Notes: a model not told the origin generated them from the sequence alone. Shown: positions 6,969-16,880, counted from the first letter of the stretch. The stretch: DNA of 64,000 nucleotides from SpSt-398 sp041752235 (GCA_041752235.1 JBGSHM010000015.1:62001-126000), one strand, 5' to 3'. A program made the numbers and translations.

Positions 6969-9128
6969 ATGCCTGCCTACAAACTTTTGCCAGCAGCCCT
7001 GCTATTTCTATTAGCATGTAACAATCAAGACACCGTGAAAAGAGAACCTTATAAATGGCCCGAGGGTATCAAACCCCCGGTAGCCGAAAAAATCGATACT
7101 GCCTTGGTGGCCCATGGTGATACCCGAATGGACGAGTATTACTGGATGAATGATTTCTTTAAGAAAGGCCCCAGAAGCGCTGAAGTAGTCAAATACCTGG
7201 AAGAGGAGAATAAATACCTCGATACCATGATGGCCGGTGCCAAACAACTTCGGGAAGACCTTTTTACAGAAATGAAAGGCCGTATCCAGGAAAAAGATGA
7301 ATCTGTGCCTGTGCTGAACAATGGATACTATTACTACAGCCGCACCGATGAAGGCAAACAGTACTACAAATATTGCCGCAAAAAAGGATCTCTGGATGCA
7401 CCGGAAGAAATGCTTCTGGATGCAGATAAACTGGCCGAAGGCCATGGCTATTTTGCCGCATCGGGATACAATATCAGCCCGGATAATAAGTTGATGATCT
7501 TTGGTCTCGATACGATCTCCCGTCGCCAATATCTATTACAGGTGAAAAACCTGGAAACAGGTGAGGTCTATCCCGAAAAGATCACAGGTACGAGTGGCTC
7601 GGGTGCCTGGGCCAGCGACAACAAGACTTTTTTCTATGGAGAAAATGATCCCGTAACCCTGCTCACCAAGCGGATTAAAAAGCACGTATTGGGAACACCT
7701 GCCTCTTCGGATGTTGTAGTGTATGAAGAAAAAGACCCCGCCAATTATATCGGAGTTTATAAAACCAAATCACGTCGCTACCTGGTTATTTATTCCAGCG
7801 CAACGCTTTCCTCGGAGTTCCGGATCCTCGATGCAGAAACGCCTGATCAACCCTTTAAGGTTTTCCAACCCCGCATGAAGGATGTCCTTTATGGCATTGA
7901 CCATTGGGGTGACAAATTCCTGGTGACAACGAATATGAATGCCAAGAATTTCAAACTGATGGAAACACCGGTTACGGCTACTACCAGTGAGAACTGGAAG
8001 GATGTGATCGCACACCGTGATGATGTTTTGCTGGAAGGGGTGGACCTCTTCCAAAACTATTGGGTGATCACTGAACGCAAGGAAGGATTGTTGCAAATGC
8101 GGATCCGTGATGTAGCAACGGGTTCCGAACACTATCTTGATTTTGGAGAACCCGCCTATGCGGCGTATACAAGTTCCAACCCGGAATTCAATACAGAAGT
8201 GGTCAGGTATTCCTATACGTCCATGACCACTCCCAATTCAGTGTTTGACTATAACATGAAAACAAAGGCAAAGGACCTGAAAAAGGAACAGCCGGTATTG
8301 GGTAAATTCAATAAAGCGGATTATAAAACGGAACGCATCATGGCCGTCTCCCGCGATGGGGTAAAAGTCCCTGTTTCCCTGGTGTACAAAACCAGCATGT
8401 TTAAAAAGGATGGTTCTTCTCCCTTGCTCCTGAATGGATATGGTTCCTATGGCAGCAGCTCGGATGCCTATTTCAGTAGTGCAAGATTAAGTTTGCTTGA
8501 CCGTGGATTTGTTTTTGCTATTGCGCATATCCGTGGTGGACAGGAAATGGGTCGCCAATGGTATGAGGATGGCAAGATGATGAAGAAGATCAACACCTTT
8601 AATGATTTCATTGATGCAGGCAAATTCCTGATCAGTGAAAAATATACCGGACAAGGACATTTGTATGCAGAAGGAGGCAGCGCGGGTGGTTTGCTGATGG
8701 GTGCAATTGCCAATATGGCACCAGAACTATGGAACGGCATCATAGCCGGCGTTCCCTTTGTGGATGTGGTTACCACCATGTCCGACCCCAGCATACCCCT
8801 TACTACTAACGAATACGATGAATGGGGCAACCCGGCCAATAAGGATTCTTATTTCTACATGAAATCCTATTCCCCCTACGACAATGTAGAGGCCAAGGCC
8901 TATCCCAATATGTTGGTAACGACGGGTCTTCACGACTCCCAGGTGCAGTATTTCGAGCCCGCGAAATGGGTGGCCAGAATGCGCGCCAAAAAGACCGGGA
9001 ACGGTATTTTGTTGCTGAAAACCAATATGGAAGCAGGACATGGCGGCGCCTCCGGCCGGTTTGACGACCTCAAGGAAACAGCCCTCCAATTTGCCTTCCT
9101 TCTTTCCCTCGAGGGAATTAGTAAATAG
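6969..9128 (+). CDS. Prolyl oligopeptidase family (S9A) serine peptidase, lipoprotein
   Basis: This 719-residue protein is of the oligopeptidase B/prolyl oligopeptidase type. An N-terminal signal ends in the lipobox LLAC (Cys17), so it should be lipid-anchored in the envelope. The beta-propeller region spans roughly residues 60-430 and the alpha/beta-hydrolase domain follows. The catalytic triad is readable: Ser571 in EGGSAGG, Asp656 in GLHDSQV and His691 in EAGHGG. The DEYYWMND segment near residue 55 is typical of the family N-terminus. It cleaves short peptides after Pro or basic residues; which of these is preferred cannot be told here. It stands alone between two palindromic repeat regions. 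Confidence 0.95.
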   Translation: MPAYKLLPAALLFLLACNNQDTVKREPYKWPEGIKPPVAEKIDTALVAHGDTRMDEYYWMNDFFKKGPRSAEVVKYLEEENKYLDTMMAGAKQLREDLFTEMKGRIQEKDESVPVLNNGYYYYSRTDEGKQYYKYCRKKGSLDAPEEMLLDADKLAEGHGYFAASGYNISPDNKLMIFGLDTISRRQYLLQVKNLETGEVYPEKITGTSGSGAWASDNKTFFYGENDPVTLLTKRIKKHVLGTPASSDVVVYEEKDPANYIGVYKTKSRRYLVIYSSATLSSEFRILDAETPDQPFKVFQPRMKDVLYGIDHWGDKFLVTTNMNAKNFKLMETPVTATTSENWKDVIAHRDDVLLEGVDLFQNYWVITERKEGLLQMRIRDVATGSEHYLDFGEPAYAAYTSSNPEFNTEVVRYSYTSMTTPNSVFDYNMKTKAKDLKKEQPVLGKFNKADYKTERIMAVSRDGVKVPVSLVYKTSMFKKDGSSPLLLNGYGSYGSSSDAYFSSARLSLLDRGFVFAIAHIRGGQEMGRQWYEDGKMMKKINTFNDFIDAGKFLISEKYTGQGHLYAEGGSAGGLLMGAIANMAPELWNGIIAGVPFVDVVTTMSDPSIPLTTNEYDEWGNPANKDSYFYMKSYSPYDNVEAKAYPNMLVTTGLHDSQVQYFEPAKWVARMRAKKTGNGILLLKTNMEAGHGGASGRFDDLKETALQFAFLLSLEGISK

Positions 9129-9138
9129 TTATTCTCCT

Positions 9139-9210
9139 GGCGTCCCCTTGCGCCTTTGCGTCCTGGCGGTTAAACTTTATCGCAAAGGCGCAAAGACGCA
9201 AGGGGACGCT
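9139..9210. repeat. Palindromic intergenic repeat, CGCAAAGGCGCAA family, copy 1
   Basis: The outer arms pair perfectly, GCGTCCCCTTGCG at 9140-9152 with 9197-9209. An inner block, CCTTTGCG at 9153-9160, pairs with 9181-9188. The element lies just after the peptidase stop. The segment CTTTGCGTCCTGGCGGTTAA at 9154-9173 matches 50216-50235 at 18 of 20 positions, which ties it to the copy downstream of the OmpA-family region. Confidence 0.8.
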
Positions 9211-9291
9211 GGGAATTAATAAACCACATGAAAGTGAACGTTTTACGCAATAAAATCCTCAATTTTACGCTTAGTATAAAAATGGCTGCTT

Positions 9292-12200
9292 TTGTACCGA
9301 AAACGGCTGATACTTGGTCTAATATTCCTATGGCTCTTCGCACTGGATACCAAGGCACAGGTTCCGGAAGATAAACCGGTACTGGCCGGGTCCAATCTGC
9401 GCCAGAAGGTCATTGCCCTTCCTCCAACAGATACTCTCCTCATTGATTCACTTAGCATTATCCCCGGCACTTTTTCGATCGATCGAATTTCTCCCGACAC
9501 CTATACGCTCGATGCTATTAATGCATTATTGGTTTGGAAAAAAAGACCAACCGATCCAACCATAACCCTTACATACCGGGTTTTCCCCGGCAAGATCAAT
9601 CCCGTAACCCAACGACTGAACTTTGACAGCATTAGCTATAAGTTTTACTACGAACCAAAGACATTCCGCTATGGACCCGAAACGCCCGATCGCGGGATCT
9701 TTGATTTTGGGAATATCCAATATAATGGAAGCTTTGACAGAGGCATTTCTTTTGGCAACAGCCAGGATGCGGTAGTCAACTCCAACCTCAACCTTACCCT
9801 GAATGGGATGTTGGGGGATAGTATCGAGATCAGTGCAGCCATTACCGATAATAATCTTCCCATCCAACCCGATGGCACCACACAGCAGCTAAATGAATTT
9901 GACCAGATCTATCTTCAATTCAAAAGAAAGAACTGGCAGCTTAACCTGGGAGATATCGATATCCGGCAAAATCAATCCTATTTTCTCAATTTCTATAAAC
10001 GCTTGCAAGGCATATCCTTTCAAACGCAATCCGACCCAGGAGCAAAGACGCGATCAAAAACACTGGTCAGTGGCTCCATTGCCAAAGGAAAATTTACCCG
10101 TAATGTATTTCAGGGACTCGAAGGTAACCAGGGGCCTTATCGGCTTACCGGAGCGAACAATGAACTTTACTTCATTGTGCTGGCTGGAACAGAAAGGGTT
10201 TTCATTGATGGACAATTATTGCAACGAGGAGAGGACCAGGATTATGTGGTCAACTATTCCACGGCTGAGGTGACCTTTACCCCCAAACGCATGATCACCA
10301 AGGATAGCCGTATCCAGGTGGAATTTGAGTACGCGGATCGAAATTACCTGAATGCCAATCTTTATCTGTCACAGGAATTGGGTTTTGGTGAAAAATTCAC
10401 CTTGCGACTCGGAGCGTTCAACAACAGTGATGCACGCAACTCCTCCATCAACCAGGTACTCACTACCGAACAAAAAGCATTCCTGGGTACGTTGGGTGAT
10501 TCCATTCAAAATGCATTATACCCCTCGGCCATTTTTGATACTGCTTTTGATGCCGGTAAGGTTCTATATGAAAAAGTGTATTTCAACAATGGTACCGGGC
10601 TTGATTCCTTTTATCGGTATTCTACGGATCCATCCGTGGCCTTGTACAATTTATCCTTTATCGAAGTAGGTCAGGGTAAAGGCGATTACGCCCCTGACTT
10701 CAATGGCGCGAACGGGAAAGTGTTCAAATATATCGACCGGATATCGGGTGTGAAACAAGGAAACTATGATCCCGTGATCCTATTGGTTACCCCCAAGAGA
10801 CAACAGGTATTTAGCCTGGGGATGGATTATAAATTAAGCAAAAGCACCCTGCTAAAAACCGAGGTGGCGATGAGCCGGTATGATCCCAATACCTTTTCAA
10901 AAGTACACAGTGGGGATGATCAGGGATTTGCAGCTAAGTTCACGATCAATTCGAGTAAGGAGCTAAGGCCAGCCAGTCCCGGCCGGTTGAGACTCGCCAC
11001 CGGATTTGATTACGAATATGTGCAGAGCCGTTTTAAACCACTCGAACGATTGCGGAGTGTGGAATTTGCCCGTGATTTTGGTTTGCCATTGAATGTGACC
11101 GCCGCGAATGAGCAGATATTCCGCGGATCGGCCCGTTTACAGGACAATAAGAACCATAGTCTGGATTACCGCCTTTCGCATTACCGCAGAGGAGAGATCT
11201 ATTCCGGTTGGCAACAGGCCATTCAACACAACGCGAACTGGAGCGGCTGGACCTTTAACAATCAGTTCATGCTGACGCAGTTCAATGCCGATAATAGCCA
11301 GGGGGCCTACCTGCGACCAGTGATCGACCTCAGCAAGAAATTCACCAAACTCAAAGATTGGCGACTAGGTGTGAACTACGCGGTGGAGAATAATACCGTG
11401 AAAAGTAAGGCTACGGATACACTGACCCCCTTGAGTTTTTATTTTGATAGTTATACAATCTATTTGCGCTCAGATGAACAAAAAAAGAACCGGTATGGCT
11501 TGAGTTTTTTCTCCCGCTCAGATAAATATATTTCTGCCAAGGAATTCATACGAGGCGATCGCAGTTATAATTTTTCATTAAGTACGGAATTAAGGGCCAA
11601 CGATAAACACCAGGTCGCCTTTAATGCCACCTATCGAAAATTAAAAGTACTCAACAGTATTTCGCCACAAAAAGAAGATGAAACCGTTCTTGGGCGTGTC
11701 AAATATGAAGTCAACAATGAGTTCAAAGGCCTGTTCTCGGGTTATGTGCTGTATGAATTGGGAACAGGGCAGGAGCAGCGCCGTGACCTGACTTATCTGG
11801 AAGTACCGGCAGGCCAGGGTGAATTTACCTGGAATGATTATAACAATGATGGTATTCAGCAATTAAATGAATTTGAGTTGGCCCAATTTACTGACCAGGC
11901 CAAGTTCATCCGCATATTTACCCCTACCAATCAGTTCCTCAAGGCCAACTACATTCAATTCAACTATGAAGCCAGTTTCAATCCACGGGCCATGTCCAAG
12001 ACAAGCGACTTGAAAGGAATGAAGAAGCTGCTGTCGCGTCTGAATTTCAGGTCAAGTTTTCAGGTCACCAATAAATCCGTTTCCAAGGGTGGGTATGAAT
12101 TAAACCCAGTAAAATTATCCCTGCAAGATACCTCGTTGATAACCCTGGGTTCTGTTTTCACCAATATATTTTCCATCAACCGGCAGAGTTCTGTCTGGGT

Positions 12201-12792
12201 ACTTGATTTTACGTCTAATATCCGGAATGATAAATCACTTTTGACCTATGGGTATGAAAGCCGGCGCAGAAAAGAATGGGGAACCCGTTTTCGATGGAAT
12301 ATCAGTCCTTCTTTCCAACTGGACCTGGCGGGTAAGAAAGGAGAGAACGGTCTGTTTACTCCCGGTTTTGCCAATCGCAACTATGACCTCGACCTGATCA
12401 CCCTTGACCCTCGGCTTACCTTTTTGCGAAGCACCAAATTTAAGTTCATGACCGGATACAAGTTTGATCGCAAGGAGAATGAACCTGTTTATGGGGGTGA
12501 GGTTTCTATTTCCCATGCTATTACCCTGGAAACAAAATATACGGTGCTTCAGAACTCGGCCATCATGGCAAAGATGACGGTGAATAATATCAAGTACGAT
12601 CATCCGACCAATACCACTGTGAGTTATATCATGCTGGATGGGTTATTACCCGGCCGAAATTTCCTGTGGACACTTGACTACACCAAGCGGTTATTGAATA
12701 ACGTGGAGTTAAACTTACAATATGAAGGCCGAAAACCCGGATCGGCCAGAACGGTACATGTGGGCAGGGCGACCGTCAGGGCGTTATTTTAG
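9292..12792 (+). CDS. Large outer-membrane beta-barrel protein, unknown function (TTG start)
   Basis: This is a 1166-residue secreted protein. The signal peptide reads RKRLILGLIFLWLFALDTKA, with cleavage likely before Gln. Most of the rest is alternating amphipathic strands with aromatic ends, typical of a large outer-membrane barrel. The region NLGDIDIRQNQSYFLNFYKR and the VFIDGQLLQRGEDQDYVVNY block recall a Bacteroidota family distantly like parts of the gliding/T9SS protein SprA; I would not assign that function. A canonical EF-hand-like loop, DYNNDGIQQLNE, lies at residues 849-860. The start is odd: an in-frame stop at 9277 leaves only CTG 9286 or TTG 9292 before the signal peptide. ATGs at 9228 and 9282 are in another frame. 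The stop abuts the convergent ychF stop with no bases between. Confidence 0.85.
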   Translation: MYRKRLILGLIFLWLFALDTKAQVPEDKPVLAGSNLRQKVIALPPTDTLLIDSLSIIPGTFSIDRISPDTYTLDAINALLVWKKRPTDPTITLTYRVFPGKINPVTQRLNFDSISYKFYYEPKTFRYGPETPDRGIFDFGNIQYNGSFDRGISFGNSQDAVVNSNLNLTLNGMLGDSIEISAAITDNNLPIQPDGTTQQLNEFDQIYLQFKRKNWQLNLGDIDIRQNQSYFLNFYKRLQGISFQTQSDPGAKTRSKTLVSGSIAKGKFTRNVFQGLEGNQGPYRLTGANNELYFIVLAGTERVFIDGQLLQRGEDQDYVVNYSTAEVTFTPKRMITKDSRIQVEFEYADRNYLNANLYLSQELGFGEKFTLRLGAFNNSDARNSSINQVLTTEQKAFLGTLGDSIQNALYPSAIFDTAFDAGKVLYEKVYFNNGTGLDSFYRYSTDPSVALYNLSFIEVGQGKGDYAPDFNGANGKVFKYIDRISGVKQGNYDPVILLVTPKRQQVFSLGMDYKLSKSTLLKTEVAMSRYDPNTFSKVHSGDDQGFAAKFTINSSKELRPASPGRLRLATGFDYEYVQSRFKPLERLRSVEFARDFGLPLNVTAANEQIFRGSARLQDNKNHSLDYRLSHYRRGEIYSGWQQAIQHNANWSGWTFNNQFMLTQFNADNSQGAYLRPVIDLSKKFTKLKDWRLGVNYAVENNTVKSKATDTLTPLSFYFDSYTIYLRSDEQKKNRYGLSFFSRSDKYISAKEFIRGDRSYNFSLSTELRANDKHQVAFNATYRKLKVLNSISPQKEDETVLGRVKYEVNNEFKGLFSGYVLYELGTGQEQRRDLTYLEVPAGQGEFTWNDYNNDGIQQLNEFELAQFTDQAKFIRIFTPTNQFLKANYIQFNYEASFNPRAMSKTSDLKGMKKLLSRLNFRSSFQVTNKSVSKGGYELNPVKLSLQDTSLITLGSVFTNIFSINRQSSVWVLDFTSNIRNDKSLLTYGYESRRRKEWGTRFRWNISPSFQLDLAGKKGENGLFTPGFANRNYDLDLITLDPRLTFLRSTKFKFMTGYKFDRKENEPVYGGEVSISHAITLETKYTVLQNSAIMAKMTVNNIKYDHPTNTTVSYIMLDGLLPGRNFLWTLDYTKRLLNNVELNLQYEGRKPGSARTVHVGRATVRALF

Positions 12793-13890
12793 TTACACAT
12801 TAAACCGGAAATGCATCACATCCCCATCTTTAACGATATACTCTTTCCCTTCAATCCTAAGTTTACCTGCTTCGCGGCAAGCGGCCTCTGAACCGTATTG
12901 TACAAAATCGGCATAGGAAATAACCTCTGCTTTGATAAACCCTTTTTCAAAATCGGTATGGATCACGCTTGCGGCCTGGGGGGCTTTCCATCCTTCGTGA
13001 ATGGTCCAGGCACGAACTTCCTGTACACCGGCGGTGAAATAGGTATAGAGATCAAGGAGTTTGTAAGTGGAGCGGATCAACCGGTTCAGCGCAGGCTCGG
13101 TCATTTTGTATTCTTCCATGAAGAGTTGACGGTCATCCATGTCTTCCATCTCGGCGATCTGGGCTTCAATGGAATTATTCATGATGATTACCTGGGCCTT
13201 TTCATTCTTTACGGCTTCGATTAATTGTTGGGAGAATTTATTGCCTGTATGCATGGAGGCTTCGTCAACGTTCGCCACATACAATACCGGTTTTTCAGTC
13301 AGCAGAAACAGATCGGCAATGGCAGGTCTTTCTTCTTTGGTGATCTCGAGTTCACGGATATTCCTTCCTTTCTCCAAATGGTCTTTGCAACGGATCAATA
13401 CATCTAATTCAGCTTTGAGTTTGGGGTCAATCCGCGCCTGCTTCTCTGTCTTCTGGATCTTTTTCTCCACACTTTCCAGGTCTTTTAATTGAAGCTCTGT
13501 ATCAATGATCTCTTTATCGCCAACCGGATGAATGGGGCCTTCTTCCCGCAGGATATTCTCATCTTCAAAACAACGGATAACCTGGATGATGGCATCTACT
13601 TCGCGAATATTGGCCAGGAATTTATTACCCAGGCCTTCTCCTTTGCTTGCTCCTCGTACCAGTCCGGCAATGTCCACGATCTCGATCTGGGTAGGTACGA
13701 TCCGGTTGGGAACCACCAGTTCGGCCAGTTTATTCAGCCTTTCGTCAGGTACATCCACCAGGCCCACATTGGGTTCAATGGTACAGAACCGGTAATTGCT
13801 AGCCTGAGCTTTTGCACTGTTACTCACCGCGTTAAATAGGGTGGATTTACCAACATTGGGAAGTCCTACGATGCCTGCTTGTAATGCCAT
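12793..13890 (-). CDS. ychF: Redox-regulated ATPase YchF (Obg family)
   Basis: This 365-residue cytoplasmic P-loop NTPase associates with ribosomes and prefers ATP in known members. The Walker A motif GLPNVGKST is at residues 8-16, and VDIAGLVRGASKGEGLGNKFL is the Obg-type switch region. The base-recognition segment reads NVDE rather than NKxD, as expected for YchF. A coiled-coil insertion lies near residues 130-190 and a TGS domain at the C-terminus. The frame extends seven codons upstream to 13911, but the ATG at 13890 gives the standard family length and beginning (MALQAGIVG). It is convergent and flush with the large barrel gene. Confidence 0.97.
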   Translation of the reverse strand: MALQAGIVGLPNVGKSTLFNAVSNSAKAQASNYRFCTIEPNVGLVDVPDERLNKLAELVVPNRIVPTQIEIVDIAGLVRGASKGEGLGNKFLANIREVDAIIQVIRCFEDENILREEGPIHPVGDKEIIDTELQLKDLESVEKKIQKTEKQARIDPKLKAELDVLIRCKDHLEKGRNIRELEITKEERPAIADLFLLTEKPVLYVANVDEASMHTGNKFSQQLIEAVKNEKAQVIIMNNSIEAQIAEMEDMDDRQLFMEEYKMTEPALNRLIRSTYKLLDLYTYFTAGVQEVRAWTIHEGWKAPQAASVIHTDFEKGFIKAEVISYADFVQYGSEAACREAGKLRIEGKEYIVKDGDVMHFRFNV

Positions 13891-13944
13891 GCTTTGATTT
13901 TCAGGCGGCAAAATTACTGACTTCGGGGGAATTTCGGGTTACAA

Positions 13945-15159
13945 TTAATTATTCACCTCCGGCACATCCACTACCAACTCATTCCAGGCCATTTTCCCTT
14001 TCAGGTTATTTGCATTTCGCCGCAGGCCCCAAAGACCACCATGCAGGATATGGATATTTTTATACCCCAGTTTACGAATCAACAGGGCTGTTTTAAAAAC
14101 TTCATCATTCATAGCGATCGAGTAGATCAGGATCGGCTTCTTTTTGTCAGCCATCAATTGACCATCCTCCCATTGTTTGGCGGGCACATTCACGGCTTTT
14201 TTCAAGTGACCTATGTTTTCCCAACTATCGGGAGATTTGTTGTCAAAAACCTCTGTTTTACGGATATCAATGATCAGCGAATTATCATCGTTGATAAGGG
14301 CCGCAGCTTGTTCGGGACCCGCCATTTTGAAAGGTGAGTTCGACTGATGCCGGATAACAGTGGGGATGGAATAAAACAAGGTGGCTTCGATCCAATCTTC
14401 CAGACCACCATAGAGCACATTCACTTCACTATAACCTTGTTCAATTAGGAGCCTGGCTGTCTTGGTTACGTCCTCTCCAAAGGCATCGACCAGCAGGAGT
14501 GGTTTATCCCGTGGTATCCTTTGGAGTGAACCCATGATCTGATCGGCTGGAATATGGGTGGCGCCTTTGATCTTTCCCAAATGGTTCAGGGATTCCTCCA
14601 GTGCGATACCCTTATAAGCAGAATCAGAACGGGTATCTATAATAAAAAATGGATTCTTTTGGGTGCTGTTTTCCATCACCGTTTTGGCTGTCAGCCAACG
14701 AAAGGGGAGTCCGGAGGTATAGATATCACTCAGGCAATATTCTTTCTTATTCTTTTCGGCAAGCAGACGCGACATGCCTCCATTGATATTGAATACCCGG
14801 CTGAAACCACTATCACTTAATAATTTTGAGGCCCTGCGGCTTCGCTGGCTGTGGGAGCAATAGCGAAAAACGGCTTTATCCTTATACGCATCCAATTCCT
14901 TCCAGCGTTTGGGAAGCTCATTGACGGGTATATTGAGGGCGCCTTTGAGGCGGCCGATATTCGCTCCATCAAATCCGGAGGTATCGGCATACTCCCCCGG
15001 GCTGCGTACATCAATGATCACATAGCCGGGGTTCTTTGTGAAGGTCTCACAGAGGTCTTCCGGAAAAATGTTGGTGAATAGTTTGTTGTCAAACCGATAG
15101 GGTTGTGCAGCAGCAGTAGCAAGCATACCCATGAATAGCAGGCATATGAACAGACGCAT
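13945..15159 (-). CDS. Secreted triple rhodanese-domain protein
   Basis: This 404-residue protein has a signal peptide (MRLFICLLFMGMLATAAAQ), so it acts in the periplasm or envelope. It contains three rhodanese domains at about residues 30-140, 165-265 and 285-390. Only the first carries the sulfur-accepting cysteine, Cys101 in RYCSHSQRSR. At the matching position the second reads VDAFGED and the third YSIAMND, so these two are presumably catalytically silent. In rhodaneses the Cys carries a persulfide for transfer to acceptors such as cyanide or a thiol. The extra domains could bind partners or fix the structure. It lies 54 bases downstream of ychF on the same strand. Confidence 0.92.
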   Translation of the reverse strand: MRLFICLLFMGMLATAAAQPYRFDNKLFTNIFPEDLCETFTKNPGYVIIDVRSPGEYADTSGFDGANIGRLKGALNIPVNELPKRWKELDAYKDKAVFRYCSHSQRSRRASKLLSDSGFSRVFNINGGMSRLLAEKNKKEYCLSDIYTSGLPFRWLTAKTVMENSTQKNPFFIIDTRSDSAYKGIALEESLNHLGKIKGATHIPADQIMGSLQRIPRDKPLLLVDAFGEDVTKTARLLIEQGYSEVNVLYGGLEDWIEATLFYSIPTVIRHQSNSPFKMAGPEQAAALINDDNSLIIDIRKTEVFDNKSPDSWENIGHLKKAVNVPAKQWEDGQLMADKKKPILIYSIAMNDEVFKTALLIRKLGYKNIHILHGGLWGLRRNANNLKGKMAWNELVVDVPEVNN

Positions 15160-15281
15160 GGGATTGTAATTTTAAAAAAGGTAGCCATTTTTTTCCTATC
15201 AACTGCATGAAAATGACAAAAGGCAGGTTTCAGGGGACAGAACCGGATTTTTGATTTATTTTCAGGCATTAAAGGGAAACT

Positions 15282-16769
15282 ATGGTATTAAGCAGGATAT
15301 GGTCTGCCTTTGTCATTATTGCCATTCTTGTAGCTGGAATCCGCATGGCTGGTGGAGATAAAACGATCTTTAGCCGAATGGTGGTTGGCAAGTCCTCTGA
15401 CAAATATGACAGTGTGTACTATTATGCGCTGGGAAACCCGGTCAACCAGGGGTTATCTGATAAATACGGAGATTTCTTGCGTGAGTACGGCTACCATAAA
15501 ACGCCCGATCCGATCAAGGCCACTGTCCTTTTATCGGATGGAAAACAACCCGTTTCGGTCAATGCACTGCTTGCAACCCATCCCGGCCTTACATCATTTA
15601 CCTATGTTTCGATTCAGAAAAAACTGGTTCGGAAAGTAGATGGCATCATTGAAACAGCCAAGAATGCGGTGATGGATATCATTCTCCCACTGGTAGGGAT
15701 ATTGGCCTTATTCATGGGTTTTCTGAATATCGCTGAAAAAGCAGGGGGTGTTCGATTCCTTTCCCGGATCATTGGGCCTTTCTTTTCCCGGATATTTCCC
15801 GATATTCCCAAAGGCCACCCGGCCACCGGACATATGCTCATGAATTTTTCCGCCAATCTTCTGAACCTGGATAATGCGGCTACACCCTTTGGATTAAAAG
15901 CCATGGAGAGCCTGCAGGAGTTAAACCCGAATAAGGCCATCGCTTCCAATGCCCAGATCATGTTCATGGCCCTGCATGCTTCGGGGCTCACGCTGATACC
16001 AGTGACCATCATTGCCTTCCGGTCAGGGTTGGGCGCAGCCAATCCCACGGATATATTTATCCCCTGCATTATCGCCACCTTTGTGGCAACCATAGCAGCT
16101 TTATTTATCGTTTCTTTCAAGCAAAAGATCAACCTGCTTCAACCGGTGGTGTTGGGCTGGATATTGGGGATATCGGCACTTATCGCATTATTGGTGACCT
16201 ACGTAACCAGCCTCGATGGGAAGTCCGCCCAATCCTTTTCCGGGGTAATGAGCAATGGGGTCATCCTGGCTATTTTTTTATTGATCGTACTGGGAGGGGT
16301 GTATAAGAAGATCGATGTGTTTGACGCATTTGTGGAAGGCGCGAAAGGCGGCTTTGAAACCGCCGTACGGATCATACCCTATATCGTGGGTATGCTGGTA
16401 GCTATTAGCATGCTTCGTACCAGTGGCAGTTTTGATGTGGTGATCAATGGGATTAAATATCTGTTTGCAGCCATGGGTACGGATACCCGGTTTGTGGACG
16501 GGTTACCTACCGCCCTGATCAAACCCCTAAGTGGCAGTGGAGCCAGGGGAATGATGCTGGATACCATGAAAACATTTGGCGCTGATTCTTTTGCGGGTCG
16601 CCTGGCCTGTGTATTACAGGGATCTTCCGATACTACCTTTTATGTGATCGCGGTTTATTTCGGATCTATCAGCGTTAAAAATACCCGCTATGCAGTGGGG
16701 GCGATGTTGCTGGCCGACCTAGCAGGTATCATCACGTCTATCCTGCTTGCTTACCTATTTTTCGGTTAG
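15282..16769 (+). CDS. Fused SpmA-SpmB nucleoside-recognition (Gate) membrane protein
   Basis: This 495-residue polytopic membrane protein contains two Gate-type domains in one chain. The first, around residues 125-270, has the SpmA-like block HMLMNFSANLLNLDNAATPFG. The second, around residues 340-495, is SpmB-like with GGFETAVRIIPYIV and KPLSGSGARG. In Bacillus the two are separate spore-maturation proteins acting in spore-core dehydration. Here there is no sporulation, so the role is different and unknown, possibly small-molecule transport. An extra segment of about 90 residues after the first helix looks extracytoplasmic. It is divergent from the rhodanese gene and followed by a palindromic repeat. 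Confidence 0.9.
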   Translation: MVLSRIWSAFVIIAILVAGIRMAGGDKTIFSRMVVGKSSDKYDSVYYYALGNPVNQGLSDKYGDFLREYGYHKTPDPIKATVLLSDGKQPVSVNALLATHPGLTSFTYVSIQKKLVRKVDGIIETAKNAVMDIILPLVGILALFMGFLNIAEKAGGVRFLSRIIGPFFSRIFPDIPKGHPATGHMLMNFSANLLNLDNAATPFGLKAMESLQELNPNKAIASNAQIMFMALHASGLTLIPVTIIAFRSGLGAANPTDIFIPCIIATFVATIAALFIVSFKQKINLLQPVVLGWILGISALIALLVTYVTSLDGKSAQSFSGVMSNGVILAIFLLIVLGGVYKKIDVFDAFVEGAKGGFETAVRIIPYIVGMLVAISMLRTSGSFDVVINGIKYLFAAMGTDTRFVDGLPTALIKPLSGSGARGMMLDTMKTFGADSFAGRLACVLQGSSDTTFYVIAVYFGSISVKNTRYAVGAMLLADLAGIITSILLAYLFFG

Positions 16770-16776
16770 TATTCTA

Positions 16777-16880
16777 CTTTGTGTCCTTCGTGGTTCTCTT
16801 TGTGTCCTTCGTGTCCTCCTACGCCAGTCTTGCGTAAGAGGACACGAAGAACACAAAGGGTGCACAAAGGACACGAAGGG
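16777..16880. repeat. Palindromic intergenic repeat, CACGAAGGACACAAAGG family
   Basis: The inner stem pairs 16807-16823 with 16833-16849 (one mismatch in 17, loop of 9). It is flanked by further copies of the words TTTGTGTCCTTCGTG on the left and CACAAAGGACACGAAGG on the right, so longer alternative pairings exist. The region lies 7 bases after the SpmA-SpmB stop and before the AT-rich DUF2442/DUF4160 pair. It fills most of this intergenic gap. Confidence 0.75.

Noticed and set aside
7011..7529. 172-codon open frame opposite the S9 peptidase
   Set aside because: Hydrophobic stretches arise from the codon pattern of the sense gene; there is no recognisable family.
9228..9375. ATG at 9228 as start of the large barrel
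   Set aside because: It is in a different frame from the signal peptide and stops after about 48 codons.
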